A stretch of DNA of 64,000 bases from Mycobacterium sp. GA-2829 (GTDB lineage Bacteria > Actinomycetota > Actinomycetes > Mycobacteriales > Mycobacteriaceae): assembly GCF_001499965.1 (NCBI RefSeq), contig NZ_LQIT01000023.1:62001-126000 (forward strand), in the 5' to 3' direction. This document shows positions 1 through 8,126 of the stretch, in pieces. A model generated the notes under the pieces. That model saw only the letters and a list, made by a program, of their open reading frames with translations, was not told the origin of the DNA and searched no databases. Position numbers and translations under genes: made by a program. The stretch's first letter is position 1; each line of letters opens with the position of its first letter.

Positions 1-1
1 C

Positions 2-241
2 CAGACCGGCTACCGACTAACCCTCGTCGCCCCTCGGGACCGCGAAGACCTCGCTCCATTCGACCTCCCGGTCACGATCAGCGGCCTGCCGGCACCGTGT
101 TGGACGACCGAGCAGGCCACAGAACACCTCGAACTGTCCGGTTCGCCCTACCTGTTCTTCATCGAAGCCGCCGGCGGCCGCGCCTGCGTGCTGTACCACC
201 GCTACGACGGTCACTACGGGTTGATCACCCCGGCGGGTTGA
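2..241 (+). CDS. Ribosome hibernation promoting factor, C-terminal part (cut by window start)
   Basis: The frame is open from base 2 to a TGA at 239-241 and encodes about 79 residues. The end reads PYLFFIEAAGGRACVLYHRY then DGHYGLITP, the signature of the C-terminal dimerisation domain of long hibernation promoting factors (S30AE C-terminal family). Such proteins inactivate ribosomes in stationary phase or hypoxia. Because it sits in a DosR-type island, the best guess is the hypoxia-induced paralogue known in mycobacteria as RafH; that assignment is inference. The N-terminal ribosome-binding domain lies outside the window, so the start cannot be judged. Confidence 0.8.
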   Translation, partial: QTGYRLTLVAPRDREDLAPFDLPVTISGLPAPCWTTEQATEHLELSGSPYLFFIEAAGGRACVLYHRYDGHYGLITPAG

Positions 242-280
242 TCCTTTGGCTCCCGCGATGACCGGAAGGAGACGACTGCG

Positions 281-1297
281 ATGGTTGCCGATGCCATGAA
301 GGCCTGGAGGATCAGGTTCCCCGGACCCGTGGGGAGCGGACCGCTGGACTGGCTCACCACCGAGGTGCCCCACCCAGGCGATGGGGAGCTCCTCATCGCG
401 GTACGGGCATGCGGTGTGTGCCGCACCGATCTGCACATCGCCGAGGGGGACCTGCCGGTGCACCGGCAGCACGTGGTTCCCGGGCACGAAGTCGTCGGTG
501 AGGTGGTCGCGCTGGGTCCCCACACCGACGCGGAGTTCGCCGTTGGCGACCGGGTGGGTGTCGCCTGGCTGAGGCACACCTGTGGACGGTGCCGCTTCTG
601 CCGCCGCGGACAGGAGAACCTGTGTCCGCGCTCGCGTTACACCGGGTGGGACGCCGACGGCGGATATGCCGAATACACTACGGCCCCTGCTCAGTTCGTG
701 CACCGCTTGCCGACCGGATACACCGACGCCGAACTCGCCCCGCTGCTGTGCGCCGGCATCATCGGCTACCGCTCTTTGCTGCGCGCCGACCTACCGCCCG
801 GCGGCCGACTGGGGATCTACGGGTTCGGTGGCAGCGCCCACATCACCGCTCAGGTCGCTCGGGCACAGGGCGCGGAGGTACACGTCATGACCCGTGGGGG
901 CCACGCACAAGAGTTGGCACGAGCACTGGGAGCCGCATCGGTGCAGGGCGCCGCCGACCCGCCGGCGGTGAAACTGGACGCCGCGATTCTCTTCGCGCCC
1001 GTCGGCGACCTCGTCTTACCCGCCCTCGAGAGCCTCGAGCGCGGAGGAACGCTCGCGATCGCGGGCATCCATCTCAGCGACATCCCTTCGCTGGACTATC
1101 AGCGCCACCTGTTCCAGGAACGCCAGGTGCGGTCAGTGACCGCAAACACCCGCACTGACGCCAGAGCGTTCCTCGACTTCGTCGGCCGCCATCACATCGA
1201 GGTGATGACCCCGCAATATCCGCTGGACCGTGCCGATCTCGCGCTCGAGGACCTCAGCGTCGGTCGTGTCGCCGGTGCCGCGGTGCTGGTGATCTGA
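281..1297 (+). CDS. Zinc-dependent alcohol dehydrogenase
   Basis: A 338-residue medium-chain dehydrogenase that oxidises alcohols or reduces aldehydes with NAD(P). The N-terminal GroES-like domain has the catalytic zinc ligands Cys in GVCRTDLH and His in PGHEVVG. A structural zinc loop with four cysteines follows (CGRCRFC plus the Cys of ENLC). The Rossmann part carries a GFGGSA turn. The ATG at 281 has a GGAAGGAG-like ribosome site about 10 bases upstream; the internal ATG at 296 (MKAWRI) is an alternative. It lies 39 bases after the hibernation factor on the same strand and may be cotranscribed. The substrate cannot be read from sequence. Confidence 0.88.
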   Translation: MVADAMKAWRIRFPGPVGSGPLDWLTTEVPHPGDGELLIAVRACGVCRTDLHIAEGDLPVHRQHVVPGHEVVGEVVALGPHTDAEFAVGDRVGVAWLRHTCGRCRFCRRGQENLCPRSRYTGWDADGGYAEYTTAPAQFVHRLPTGYTDAELAPLLCAGIIGYRSLLRADLPPGGRLGIYGFGGSAHITAQVARAQGAEVHVMTRGGHAQELARALGAASVQGAADPPAVKLDAAILFAPVGDLVLPALESLERGGTLAIAGIHLSDIPSLDYQRHLFQERQVRSVTANTRTDARAFLDFVGRHHIEVMTPQYPLDRADLALEDLSVGRVAGAAVLVI

Positions 1298-1330
1298 CGC
1301 AGCCGCGGACAGGACCACCGGCACCACGGA

Positions 1331-1376
1331 TCCGGGACCATCGGCCCTGACGCGGTGCGCGCGGTATTTCTAACGT
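1331..1376 (+). promoter_or_regulatory. DosR-type box plus -10 for the 1417/1522 stress genes
   Basis: Bases 1331-1350 read TCCGGGACCATCGGCCCTGA, which fits the DosR consensus layout of GGGACT, two central bases, then AGTCCC. A TAACGT -10 lies at 1371-1376, 20 bases after the box. The same spacing recurs at five other promoters in this window. DosR control is inferred from the motif. Confidence 0.72.
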
Positions 1377-1416
1377 CGAGGGCGAACCAACCGGACACAC
1401 AGTCGAGGAGATCGTC

Positions 1417-1509
1417 ATGGACTGGCCCACCGCCGCGGTACTGATCGCCGTCGTGATCGCCGTGATGGCGATCATCACGACCTATCTCGCGTCGCGCAGC
1501 TCGAAGTGA
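1417..1509 (+). CDS. Small single-pass membrane peptide (30 aa)
   Basis: A 30-codon frame starts with ATG at 1417, six bases after GAGGAG, a good ribosome site. It encodes MDWPTAAVLIAVVIAVM, then a short hydrophobic stretch and a basic serine tail ending SRSSK. This is one membrane helix with a positively charged end. It is the first gene after the DosR-type promoter and precedes the universal stress protein by 12 bases, so it probably shares its transcript. The family is not recognised. Size and topology recall small regulatory peptides of membrane transporters, but no target can be named. Confidence 0.62.
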   Translation: MDWPTAAVLIAVVIAVMAIITTYLASRSSK

Positions 1510-1521
1510 TCGGCACCAGGG

Positions 1522-2409
1522 ATGTCCATCCACTCACCTCGTTACGGAATCCTGGTCGGAGTCGACGGATCCCCGGGATCAGAGGTCGCGCTACAGTGGG
1601 CCGCTGCCGAGGCGCAGGCAACCGGCACGCCGATCACGCTCGTCCACGCGGTCACTCCCTTGGTGAGCAGCTGGCCGACATTGCCTCTGCAGCAGGCGAT
1701 CTCGGCGACGGCCAACCACTACGCCGAGGATGTCCTGCGCCGCGCCCGGCAAACCGTATTGAATACCGCGGGCACTGGCCGCCGTCTTGATATCCGTTGC
1801 GAGATCATGTTCGACGGCCCGGCCGCCGTGCTGATCAATGCATCCAAGGACGCTCAGATGCTCGTCGTCGGCGCACGCGGGCTGGGCGCCGTGGCACGTG
1901 TGTTCGTGGGCTCGGTCAGCACTGCGCTACTGCACCACGCGCACTGCCCGGTCGCGGTGATCCACAGTCGGAGCGGCGGTCACCTGCCGCGTCCGGACGC
2001 TGCGGTCGTCGTCGGGATCGACGGCTCTCCCGCTTCTGAAGCGGCCACCGCGCTCGCCCTCGACGAGGCATCCCGCCGCGGTGTCGAGCTTGTCGCGGTC
2101 CACGCCTGGAGCGACACGGAGATCCCGTCCGGCGTGGGAGTGGATAGCGACGGGTGGCAGCAACAGGCCGAAGAGGTGCTCGCCGAACGCCTGGCCGGTC
2201 GGCAGGACCGGTATCCGGATGTAAGCGTGCATCGAATCGTGGTGTGTGACAGACCTGCCCGGGTCCTCATCGAGGCCTCCCGCGACGCACAACTGGTGGT
2301 GCTCGGAAGCCACGGACGCGGAGGATTCGCCGGTATGCTGCTGGGCTCGGTCAGTTCGGCGGTCGCACAGTCGGTGGACGTTCCTGTGATCGTGGCCCGG
2401 CCGCAATGA
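1522..2409 (+). CDS. Universal stress protein, two UspA domains
   Basis: A 295-residue tandem UspA protein, a cytoplasmic nucleotide-binding stress factor. Domain 1 covers about residues 1-145 and begins with VGVDGSPGS; its ATP-binding loop is GARGLGAV followed by GSVST. Domain 2 starts near residue 155 with VGIDGSPAS and has GSHGRGGF then GSVSS. Both loops keep the G-x2-G-x9-G(S/T) pattern, so ATP binding is likely at both. Its second domain closely resembles that of the stress protein at 10775. It is the second gene after a DosR-type promoter. Its stop overlaps the next start (ATGA). Confidence 0.9.
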   Translation: MSIHSPRYGILVGVDGSPGSEVALQWAAAEAQATGTPITLVHAVTPLVSSWPTLPLQQAISATANHYAEDVLRRARQTVLNTAGTGRRLDIRCEIMFDGPAAVLINASKDAQMLVVGARGLGAVARVFVGSVSTALLHHAHCPVAVIHSRSGGHLPRPDAAVVVGIDGSPASEAATALALDEASRRGVELVAVHAWSDTEIPSGVGVDSDGWQQQAEEVLAERLAGRQDRYPDVSVHRIVVCDRPARVLIEASRDAQLVVLGSHGRGGFAGMLLGSVSSAVAQSVDVPVIVARPQ

Positions 2410-3056
2410 CGAGCGGTGGCCAGCACTATCCCGACGCCTGCCCGACCGATCATCAGGGGGCGGCCGGGGGCGGTGTCTGCCCGGTCTGCGGCACCCCGCT
2501 GCCGACGCCGCCCGACGAGGATGGACGACGTTGTCGATACCGCTCGATCCGTCGCCGGGGCGCGGTGCTCGCCCTCATCGTCGCCGCCGTCGGCGGCGTG
2601 CTGCTCCTGATCCTGGCCGTCGATCGCTCCACCACCCCTCAGGTCGCGGCCCCGCCCGAACAAGTCGCGCTGCGCCAGTGGTGGTCGACGGCTCAGCCAG
2701 GGGTGACGGGACTCCAGGACGCCCTCTACGACGCCGAGAGTGCGCTGCGCAGGTTCGATGCGGCCGCCTTGAAATCGGCCTGCCAGCACATGCACGACGC
2801 CGCGGCCGTCGAGGTGCCCGCCGAATTGCCGTCTCCGCACCGGCAGGTCACCGCGGAACTCACCGCCGCGGCCGAGGATGCGCACTCCGCTGCGCACATG
2901 TGCCTGGCGGTGGTGGCGAAGTCGCCCAACAACTACGACGGCGAATTCAACGCCACCATCGCCCAGGCCGAGAAACAGATGAGGGCGGCGATGACGTTGG
3001 TCAACCGCGTTCTGACCGCGCGCTCACCGCAACCCGCCGGAGCAGGGATGCAGTGA
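2406..3056 (+). CDS. Membrane-anchored protein with zinc-ribbon-like N terminus
   Basis: A 216-residue protein of no recognised family. The cytoplasmic N terminus has a possible half zinc ribbon (CPVCGTP near residue 25) and a basic run. One membrane helix (about residues 50-70) follows, then an extracytoplasmic helical part that contains two further cysteines in the region of residues 117-163. The start overlaps the stop of the stress protein (ATGA), implying translational coupling and shared DosR-type control. Function is unknown. Confidence 0.65.
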   Translation: MTSGGQHYPDACPTDHQGAAGGGVCPVCGTPLPTPPDEDGRRCRYRSIRRRGAVLALIVAAVGGVLLLILAVDRSTTPQVAAPPEQVALRQWWSTAQPGVTGLQDALYDAESALRRFDAAALKSACQHMHDAAAVEVPAELPSPHRQVTAELTAAAEDAHSAAHMCLAVVAKSPNNYDGEFNATIAQAEKQMRAAMTLVNRVLTARSPQPAGAGMQ

Positions 3057-3084
3057 CCACTCGCGCACATCGAAGGGCGGCGGT

Positions 3085-4377
3085 GTGGGTGTTCTCACCG
3101 TGAATGACTACTGGCTGAATGTGGCGTTGGTGATCGCGCTGGTCATCCTCAACGGGCTGCTGTCCGGCAGTGAAGCGGCGTTCATCTCGCTGCGGGAGGG
3201 CCAACTGCGCGAACTCGCCCACCACGGTGGGCGACGGAGTCGCGCGGCGGTGCGATTGGCTCGCGAGCCCAACCGCTACCTCACGACCATTCAACTCGGC
3301 ATCACCCTGGCCGGGTTTTTCGCCTCGGCCACCGCGGCAGTCACGCTCGCGCAACCGTTGACGGGTCTGTTGAGTTTCCTCGGCCCCGCTGCGGCGCCCG
3401 GCGTCAGCGTCGCCGCCGTGACGGTGGTGGTCGCCGGCGTGACGCTGGTAGCCGGCGAACTCGCACCCAAACGGCTTGGAATGCAGTATGCCCGCCGGTG
3501 GGCGGTCGTGGCGGCGGCACCGCTGACCGCCCTCTCCACCGTGGCCGCACCGGTGGCGTGGGTCCTGAGCAGAGCCACCGATCTGGTCGTGCGCATCCTC
3601 GGTGGCGATCCCGCCGTCGGACGCGAAGAGGCGACCGTGGACTAGTTCCGCCACCTGATCGGCAGCCTCGGCGGTCTAACCCCCGAGCAGCACACCATCA
3701 TCTCCGGTGCTCTGGAAATCCACGAACGCGCCCTGCGTCAGGTCATCATCCCCCGGACGGCGGTCTTCCGGCTCAACGCTGAGCTGCCCGTGGCGCGGGC
3801 GCGACACGACCTGGCGGCATCGGGGCACACCCGGGCGCCGGTCGTCCGCTCCACGGAGCTCGACGACACCCTCGGTGTGGTGCATCTGCGCGATCTGCTC
3901 GGCGAACGGGGTACCGTCGCCGCAGTCGCACGGCCGGTGCTGCGACTGCCCGACAGCCTGCGGGTCACCGCGGCCCTGCACCAACTCCTCTCGGCCCACG
4001 AACATCTCGCGCTGGTCGTCGGGGAGCGCGGCGGCGTCGACGGCATCGTCACGCTCGAGGACTTGCTCGAAGAGATTGTCGGCGAAATCTACGACGAGGC
4101 CGACGAAGACATCAGGTCGGTCAGGACGGTGCCGGACGGCAGTCTGATCCTGCCCGGCACCTTTCCGGTGCACGATCTGCCCGACGTGGGGATCGAACTC
4201 GACGATCCACTGACCGGTCACTACGCCACCATCGCCGGGCTGGTGCTGTACCGCCTGGGACGAATACCCACCACGCCAGGCGATTTCGTCGATCTCCCGC
4301 ACCACCGGGCGGTGGTCATCGGCGTCGGCCGCCATGCGATCACCGAAGTGCGGATCGCACCCCACGACTCGCACTGA
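3085..4377 (+). pseudogene. CorC/HlyC-family (CNNM) transporter interrupted by an amber codon
   Basis: A GTG start at 3085 opens a CNNM/DUF21 membrane domain of about 180 residues with several helices (LVIALVILNGLLSGSEAAF). A TAG at 3643-3645 stops it. The same frame then continues without another stop to 4377 and encodes the rest of the family: a CBS pair region and a C-terminal CorC_HlyC domain (GIVTLEDLLEEIVGEIYDE). The uninterrupted length would be about 430 residues, normal for the family. The residue at the stop is usually Glu (VDE-FRHLIG), so one G-to-T change would explain it. It may be a recent pseudogene, a read-through product or a sequencing error. Confidence 0.8.
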
Positions 4378-4396
4378 TGCCCACGGCTGATGCAGG

Positions 4397-4697
4397 TCAG
4401 CGCAAGTGCTCGTGAAAAGTGGCGATATGGTGATCGGCGCCGGACTGGTGGCCCGGCGCGCTCCCGACGTCCCGTCGTCGCGACCGGTACATCTTCTCCG
4501 CGGCGACGGCCGCACTGACCACAATGGCGACGCCGAAGATCCGCAACCACACCACCCCATCGAGGGGCGCCGTCTGGAACACGCATTCATCGCCGGAAGA
4601 CAGGTGATCGCCAGCTGCACCACCGCCTGGGCGGCGATCCGACCACCAGCCAGCGGTTGGTGAAAACGCCGACCCGCGAGGCTGATCGGGTCAGCGT
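4397..4697 (-). pseudogene. Remnant of P-type cation ATPase C terminus
   Basis: Read on the minus strand just downstream of the stress protein at 4714, three frames give consecutive pieces of a CtpF-like P-type ATPase end. The first is SASRVGVFTNRWLVVG, the second RIAAQAVVQLAITCLPAMN, and the third FQTAPLDGVVWLRIFGVAIV followed by EKMYRSRRR. These are the last transmembrane segments. Two frameshifts and the lack of any upstream part show a decayed gene. In M. tuberculosis a stress protein gene (Rv1996) sits directly before ctpF, the same order as here. Confidence 0.7.
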
Positions 4698-4713
4698 GGT
4701 GCTGCAGCGGGAT

Positions 4714-5592
4714 TCACTGCGGACGGACGACGATGACCGGGGTGCGGGCCGCCTGGACGATCGCGGTGCTCACCGATCCCAGCAGCGTACTGGCGACTCC
4801 GCCATGGCCGTGGCTTCCGACCACGATCAGCTGCGCGTATCTGGCATGGTTGATCAGCCGGTGCGCGGGCAGGTCGGGCTCGACCACCCGCTTCACTGTC
4901 ACGTCGGGGAAACGCTGCTGCCAGCCGGCCAGCCGGGCCGCGACCTCACGGTCGACCTCTGAGAGCAGGTCCTCCCATACGATCCCCGGAAAGTCGAAGG
5001 CACCGGCCGACCACCACGCGTGTACCGCGACGAGCTCCACACCGCGCCGCTGCGCTTCCTGGAACGCCAGAGTGGTGGCACCGTCTGAGGCGGGCGACCC
5101 GTCGAACCCCAGCACCACCGGCGCCGTCGTCGCCGGCGTCGTCACCTCCTCGTCGTGGATCACCGCTACCGGGCAGTGCGCCCGATGCACCACACCGGTG
5201 CTGACCGAGCCCAGCGCCGCCCGCGCGAGCGCGCCGTGGCCACGGCTGCCGACGACGACCATGCGGGCCTGTCGTGTGCGATCAACCAACGTCGCCGCAG
5301 GCGAACCGGTGCGGAACTCGGTTCGCACCGGCACCGAACCGTGGGTGACGTCCTTGGCGACCTGCTCGGCCTCCGCGAGGACCTGCTCGCCGATCGACCG
5401 CTGCCACTCGAGCAGTCCGGTGGGCATGGGAATCGCGGACCACGTGGCCACGGTCGGCGCCGCGGCGTAGACGATCGTCAACGGGCTCTCCCACAACGCC
5501 GCTTCGGCGGCGGCCCACCGCAGCGCCGGCGACGATGCGGGCGAATCATCGACCCCGACAACAATTTCCGGACCCGGAGCGTTCTCGGTCAT
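4714..5592 (-). CDS. Universal stress protein, two UspA domains
   Basis: A 292-residue tandem UspA protein. The ATG at 5592 (MTENAPGPEIVVGVDDS) is chosen because the UspA fold begins right after it and an AAGGAA ribosome site precedes it; the frame stays open further upstream but without family similarity. Domain 1 has GSRGHGAL then GSVST; domain 2 begins near LGFDGSPAS and has GSHGHGGV then GSVST. Both ATP loops are intact. A DosR-type promoter lies at 5642-5688. The gene is followed directly by the P-type ATPase remnant, which was probably its operon partner. Confidence 0.9.
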   Translation of the reverse strand: MTENAPGPEIVVGVDDSPASSPALRWAAAEAALWESPLTIVYAAAPTVATWSAIPMPTGLLEWQRSIGEQVLAEAEQVAKDVTHGSVPVRTEFRTGSPAATLVDRTRQARMVVVGSRGHGALARAALGSVSTGVVHRAHCPVAVIHDEEVTTPATTAPVVLGFDGSPASDGATTLAFQEAQRRGVELVAVHAWWSAGAFDFPGIVWEDLLSEVDREVAARLAGWQQRFPDVTVKRVVEPDLPAHRLINHARYAQLIVVGSHGHGGVASTLLGSVSTAIVQAARTPVIVVRPQ

Positions 5593-5641
5593 ATCCCAAT
5601 TCCTTCCCCACGCGGGTCCGGTGGCGGGCCCCTCCGGACCG

Positions 5642-5688
5642 ACGTTAGGGCTCGGTGACCCCCGAGCCATAGGGACCTTCGGCCCCTT
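5642..5688 (-). promoter_or_regulatory. DosR-type box plus -10 for the 4714 stress protein
   Basis: The box at 5669-5688 contains GGGACCTTCGGCCC on the plus strand. On the minus strand a TAACGT -10 occupies 5647-5642, 21 bases from the box. Transcription would begin near 5635, leaving a leader of about 40 bases with the ribosome site. The geometry is the same as at 1331-1376. Confidence 0.72.
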
Positions 5689-5795
5689 CGTCCGGTGCCC
5701 GTTGGTTGAGGTTGCCGCTGAACGCCGATGGTCCCTTCGGGCAGACGACCAGCGGCCCTGCCCGACAAGATCAGCCGTGAGAACAGCTCCCGTGC

Positions 5796-6000
5796 ACGAC
5801 GACATCGGGCGGCCTGCGCGTGGTCACTGCCGAACACCTCACCGGTGTCCGGTTTCCCGCGGGCTCCATGGGACCGAAGGTGTACGCCGCCTGCGCCTTC
5901 GCGCGCCGCCTCGGCACGGTGGCCGTCATCGGCGCCCACACCGATATCGCCGTCATCGCCGCAGGCACGGCAGGCGCCGCGTCCGCCTGCACACCTCGCC
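5796..6000 (+). pseudogene. Probable remnant of carbamate kinase C terminus
   Basis: The 5593-6129 interval has no intact gene. One frame through 5796-6000 reads GGLRVVTAEHL, then FPAGSMGPKVYAACAF and TVAVIGAHTDIAVIAAGTAG. This resembles the C-terminal end of carbamate kinases, where a GSMGPKVEAA-type helix precedes an AVIGS strand and a GTAGT tail. No kinase core or start is present upstream, so it is called a fragment. The identification rests on remembered family patterns and is moderate. Confidence 0.5.
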
Positions 6001-6037
6001 GGACCGCACCCGCCCGGCAGGACCTGCGGCGGACCAA

Positions 6038-6083
6038 CCGGTGCCAAAAGACCCTTCGCGGCACGGCTGGCGGTTCGTAGGCT
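6038..6083 (+). promoter_or_regulatory. DosR-type box plus -10 for the ketosynthase-like pair
   Basis: Bases 6041-6054 read GTGCCAAAAGACCC, a weaker fit to the DosR box (20-mer 6038-6057). A TAGGCT -10 lies at 6078-6083, exactly 20 bases after the box. The shared spacing is what makes this site credible. The start codon at 6130 follows a GAGGAGA ribosome site. Confidence 0.58.
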
Positions 6084-6129
6084 CGGAAACGATCGGGCCG
6101 CAACGTGACTCAGTTCGAGGAGACAGACC

Positions 6130-7230
6130 ATGACCGGTACGCACTGGTTGGTCACCGAGCCCAGCGACGGCTTCGCGGCCCCCTACACCACCCGCCTGGC
6201 CGCGGCGGGACGGTATCTGCCCCCGGGCCGGTTGACCACCGAGGAATTGATGGCCTCAACGCGGCACCGCACCCGCATCGACCTGCAACGGCTCACCGGG
6301 ATCCGGGAACGGCGGGTATCCGATGGGCGCGATGATTCGCACAGTATGGCGATCGCCGCGGCCAGCGACTGCTTGAGCCACGCAGACGCCGACGCGTCCG
6401 CCCTCGATGTGGTGATCAATTGCAGCATCACCCGATTCGACGGCCTGACCCAACGCATGGAACCGACGATGGCCGGCGCGGTGGCGCGCGCGATCGGGGC
6501 GACGTCGGCGATGACCTTCGACCTGTCCAACGCCTGCGCGGGCATGCTCACCGGCGTCGCGGTGCTCAACAACTGGATCCGCCAGGGCAGCGTGACCCGC
6601 GGCCTGGTGGTCAGCGGGGAATACATCTCCGGACTGGAACGCAACGCCGCCAAGCACATTCGCGGGATCCTCAGCCCCGAACTGGCGTCGCTCACCCTCG
6701 GCGATGCCGGCGCGGCGCTGCTCCTGGAACGCGCGCCGGCCGGTGACGGCAACATCATCTTCACCGGGTTCACCACCATCGCCCGCTACAGCCGGCTGTG
6801 TCTGGCCTATCCGAAAGGCCACGACCCCGGGGCGCGGATGTTCACCAAGTCCCGCGCCATCCAACAGGCCGCGATGGCAGACACCCCGATGCTGCTCGGC
6901 GAGGTGCTCGACGCCGTCAGGATCTCGCTCGACGAGGTCGATCACGTGATCACCCACCAGACCTCGGCGCGGGCCATCCGCAAGGGCATGGCCGCGGTGA
7001 CCCGACAATTCGGCGCGGCCCCCCGCCACGATGCGGTGATCACCGTCGACCGTTACGGCAACACCGCATCCACCACCCACACGGTCGCGCTGGTCGAGGA
7101 ACTCGCCGCCGGCCACATCGAACCCGGTGACACCGTCGCGTTGATCGCCCTGGCCTCCGGCTTGGAGATCGGTGTGGTGCTGCTGCGCATCGACGAAAGC
7201 CTGGTGAACCACTATGGGCACCGTCATTGA
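6130..7230 (+). CDS. Ketoacyl-ACP synthase III (FabH/OleA-like), catalytic member
   Basis: A 366-residue thiolase-fold condensing enzyme. The KAS III triad is visible: Cys136 in SNACAGM, His276 in VITHQTS and Asn311 in RYGNTAST. The GDAGAALLLE strand is also typical. Such enzymes condense an acyl-CoA or acyl-ACP with a malonyl or second acyl unit; the substrate here is unknown. It is the first gene behind a DosR-type promoter and overlaps the degenerate paralogue at 7214 by 17 bases. The downstream convergent gene is a triacylglycerol synthase, so a role in hypoxic acyl-chain or storage-lipid metabolism is a reasonable inference. Confidence 0.85.
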   Translation: MTGTHWLVTEPSDGFAAPYTTRLAAAGRYLPPGRLTTEELMASTRHRTRIDLQRLTGIRERRVSDGRDDSHSMAIAAASDCLSHADADASALDVVINCSITRFDGLTQRMEPTMAGAVARAIGATSAMTFDLSNACAGMLTGVAVLNNWIRQGSVTRGLVVSGEYISGLERNAAKHIRGILSPELASLTLGDAGAALLLERAPAGDGNIIFTGFTTIARYSRLCLAYPKGHDPGARMFTKSRAIQQAAMADTPMLLGEVLDAVRISLDEVDHVITHQTSARAIRKGMAAVTRQFGAAPRHDAVITVDRYGNTASTTHTVALVEELAAGHIEPGDTVALIALASGLEIGVVLLRIDESLVNHYGHRH

Positions 7231-8080
7231 CCGCGCCGCCGTGGTGCACGGCGGTTGGCGGCACCGGCACAGCGCGTTGCAGTTGGCCGTGGAAGCCGGA
7301 CGCGACTGTCTCGCCGCCGCCGATCAGCGCACCGACGACGTCTCATTGCTCATCAACGCCGGGATCTACCGCGACCGCAACCTCGGCGAACCGGCATTGG
7401 CGGCGCTGATCCAAGACGAACTGGGAGTGCACCCCGAAGATCCGCATCCGCGCGACCACGGCGCCTTCTCCTTCGACGTCGCCAACGGGACGTGCGGTGT
7501 GCTGACCGCGCTGCAGATCGCCGACGCATGGCTGCGGTCGGGGTCGATCACCGAAAGCCTCATCGTCGCCAGCGACGCCGACCCAGGGCGTGGGCGCAGC
7601 CGCGCCTTCCCGTACGCGCCGGTGGGCGGTGCGCTGCTCTGCCGGTGGAGCGCAATGGATCCGGGCTTGCGTCAACCACAGTGGGTCACAGTGGCGGACA
7701 CTGCCGATATCGTGCATTCCGAGGTCGGTTTCACCGGTATGCGCAACGTGCTGCGCTTTGGGCAGGCGCGAGACGTCGATGACACCTTCGCCGACGCCGC
7801 GGCGCAGGCGGTTCGCAAGTGTCTGGCCGTCGCAGACGTGGCGCTCGAGGACGTCGGGTGGCTCATCGCCGCGCCGGCGCGTCCAGGATTCCGCGCGGCC
7901 CTGGCCGACCGCCTGGGAATTGATGCGCAACGAATCCGCACCGCTCCGGATGACCACACGCACACCGCGGCACTGATAGCGGCCTACCGCAACGCTGACA
8001 CCCGCTTCGAGCCGGCACGCCCGATGCTGCTGGTCGCTGCGGGCGCAGGTGTCACCGCAGGCGCGGCACTGTACGGGTGA
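7214..8080 (+). CDS. KAS III-like protein with degenerate active site
   Basis: A 288-residue paralogue of the preceding condensing enzyme. A cysteine is kept at residue 94 in ANGTCGVL, but the segment where the catalytic His belongs reads LIAAPARPG, and the Asn segment reads DDHTHTAAL. It may therefore be a non-condensing partner, in the way chain-length factors pair with ketosynthases, or it may carry out only acyl transfer. The ATG at 7214 lies inside the end of the previous gene, implying coupled translation and a fixed ratio of the two products. It is also shorter than typical FabH (about 320). Confidence 0.75.
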   Translation: MGTVIDRAAVVHGGWRHRHSALQLAVEAGRDCLAAADQRTDDVSLLINAGIYRDRNLGEPALAALIQDELGVHPEDPHPRDHGAFSFDVANGTCGVLTALQIADAWLRSGSITESLIVASDADPGRGRSRAFPYAPVGGALLCRWSAMDPGLRQPQWVTVADTADIVHSEVGFTGMRNVLRFGQARDVDDTFADAAAQAVRKCLAVADVALEDVGWLIAAPARPGFRAALADRLGIDAQRIRTAPDDHTHTAALIAAYRNADTRFEPARPMLLVAAGAGVTAGAALYG

Positions 8081-8099
8081 TGGCGAGTCCCCTACGCGT

Positions 8100-8123
8100 C
8101 CGCGTCCCGGCGGCGGGACGCGG
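8100..8123. terminator. Bidirectional hairpin between convergent genes
   Basis: A 10-bp perfect stem (CCGCGTCCCG paired with CGGGACGCGG) with a four-base GCGG loop lies between the convergent ends at 8080 and 8127. Only a short ATTT follows, so it would be a U-poor mycobacterial-type terminator. Confidence 0.6.
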
Positions 8124-8126
8124 ATT

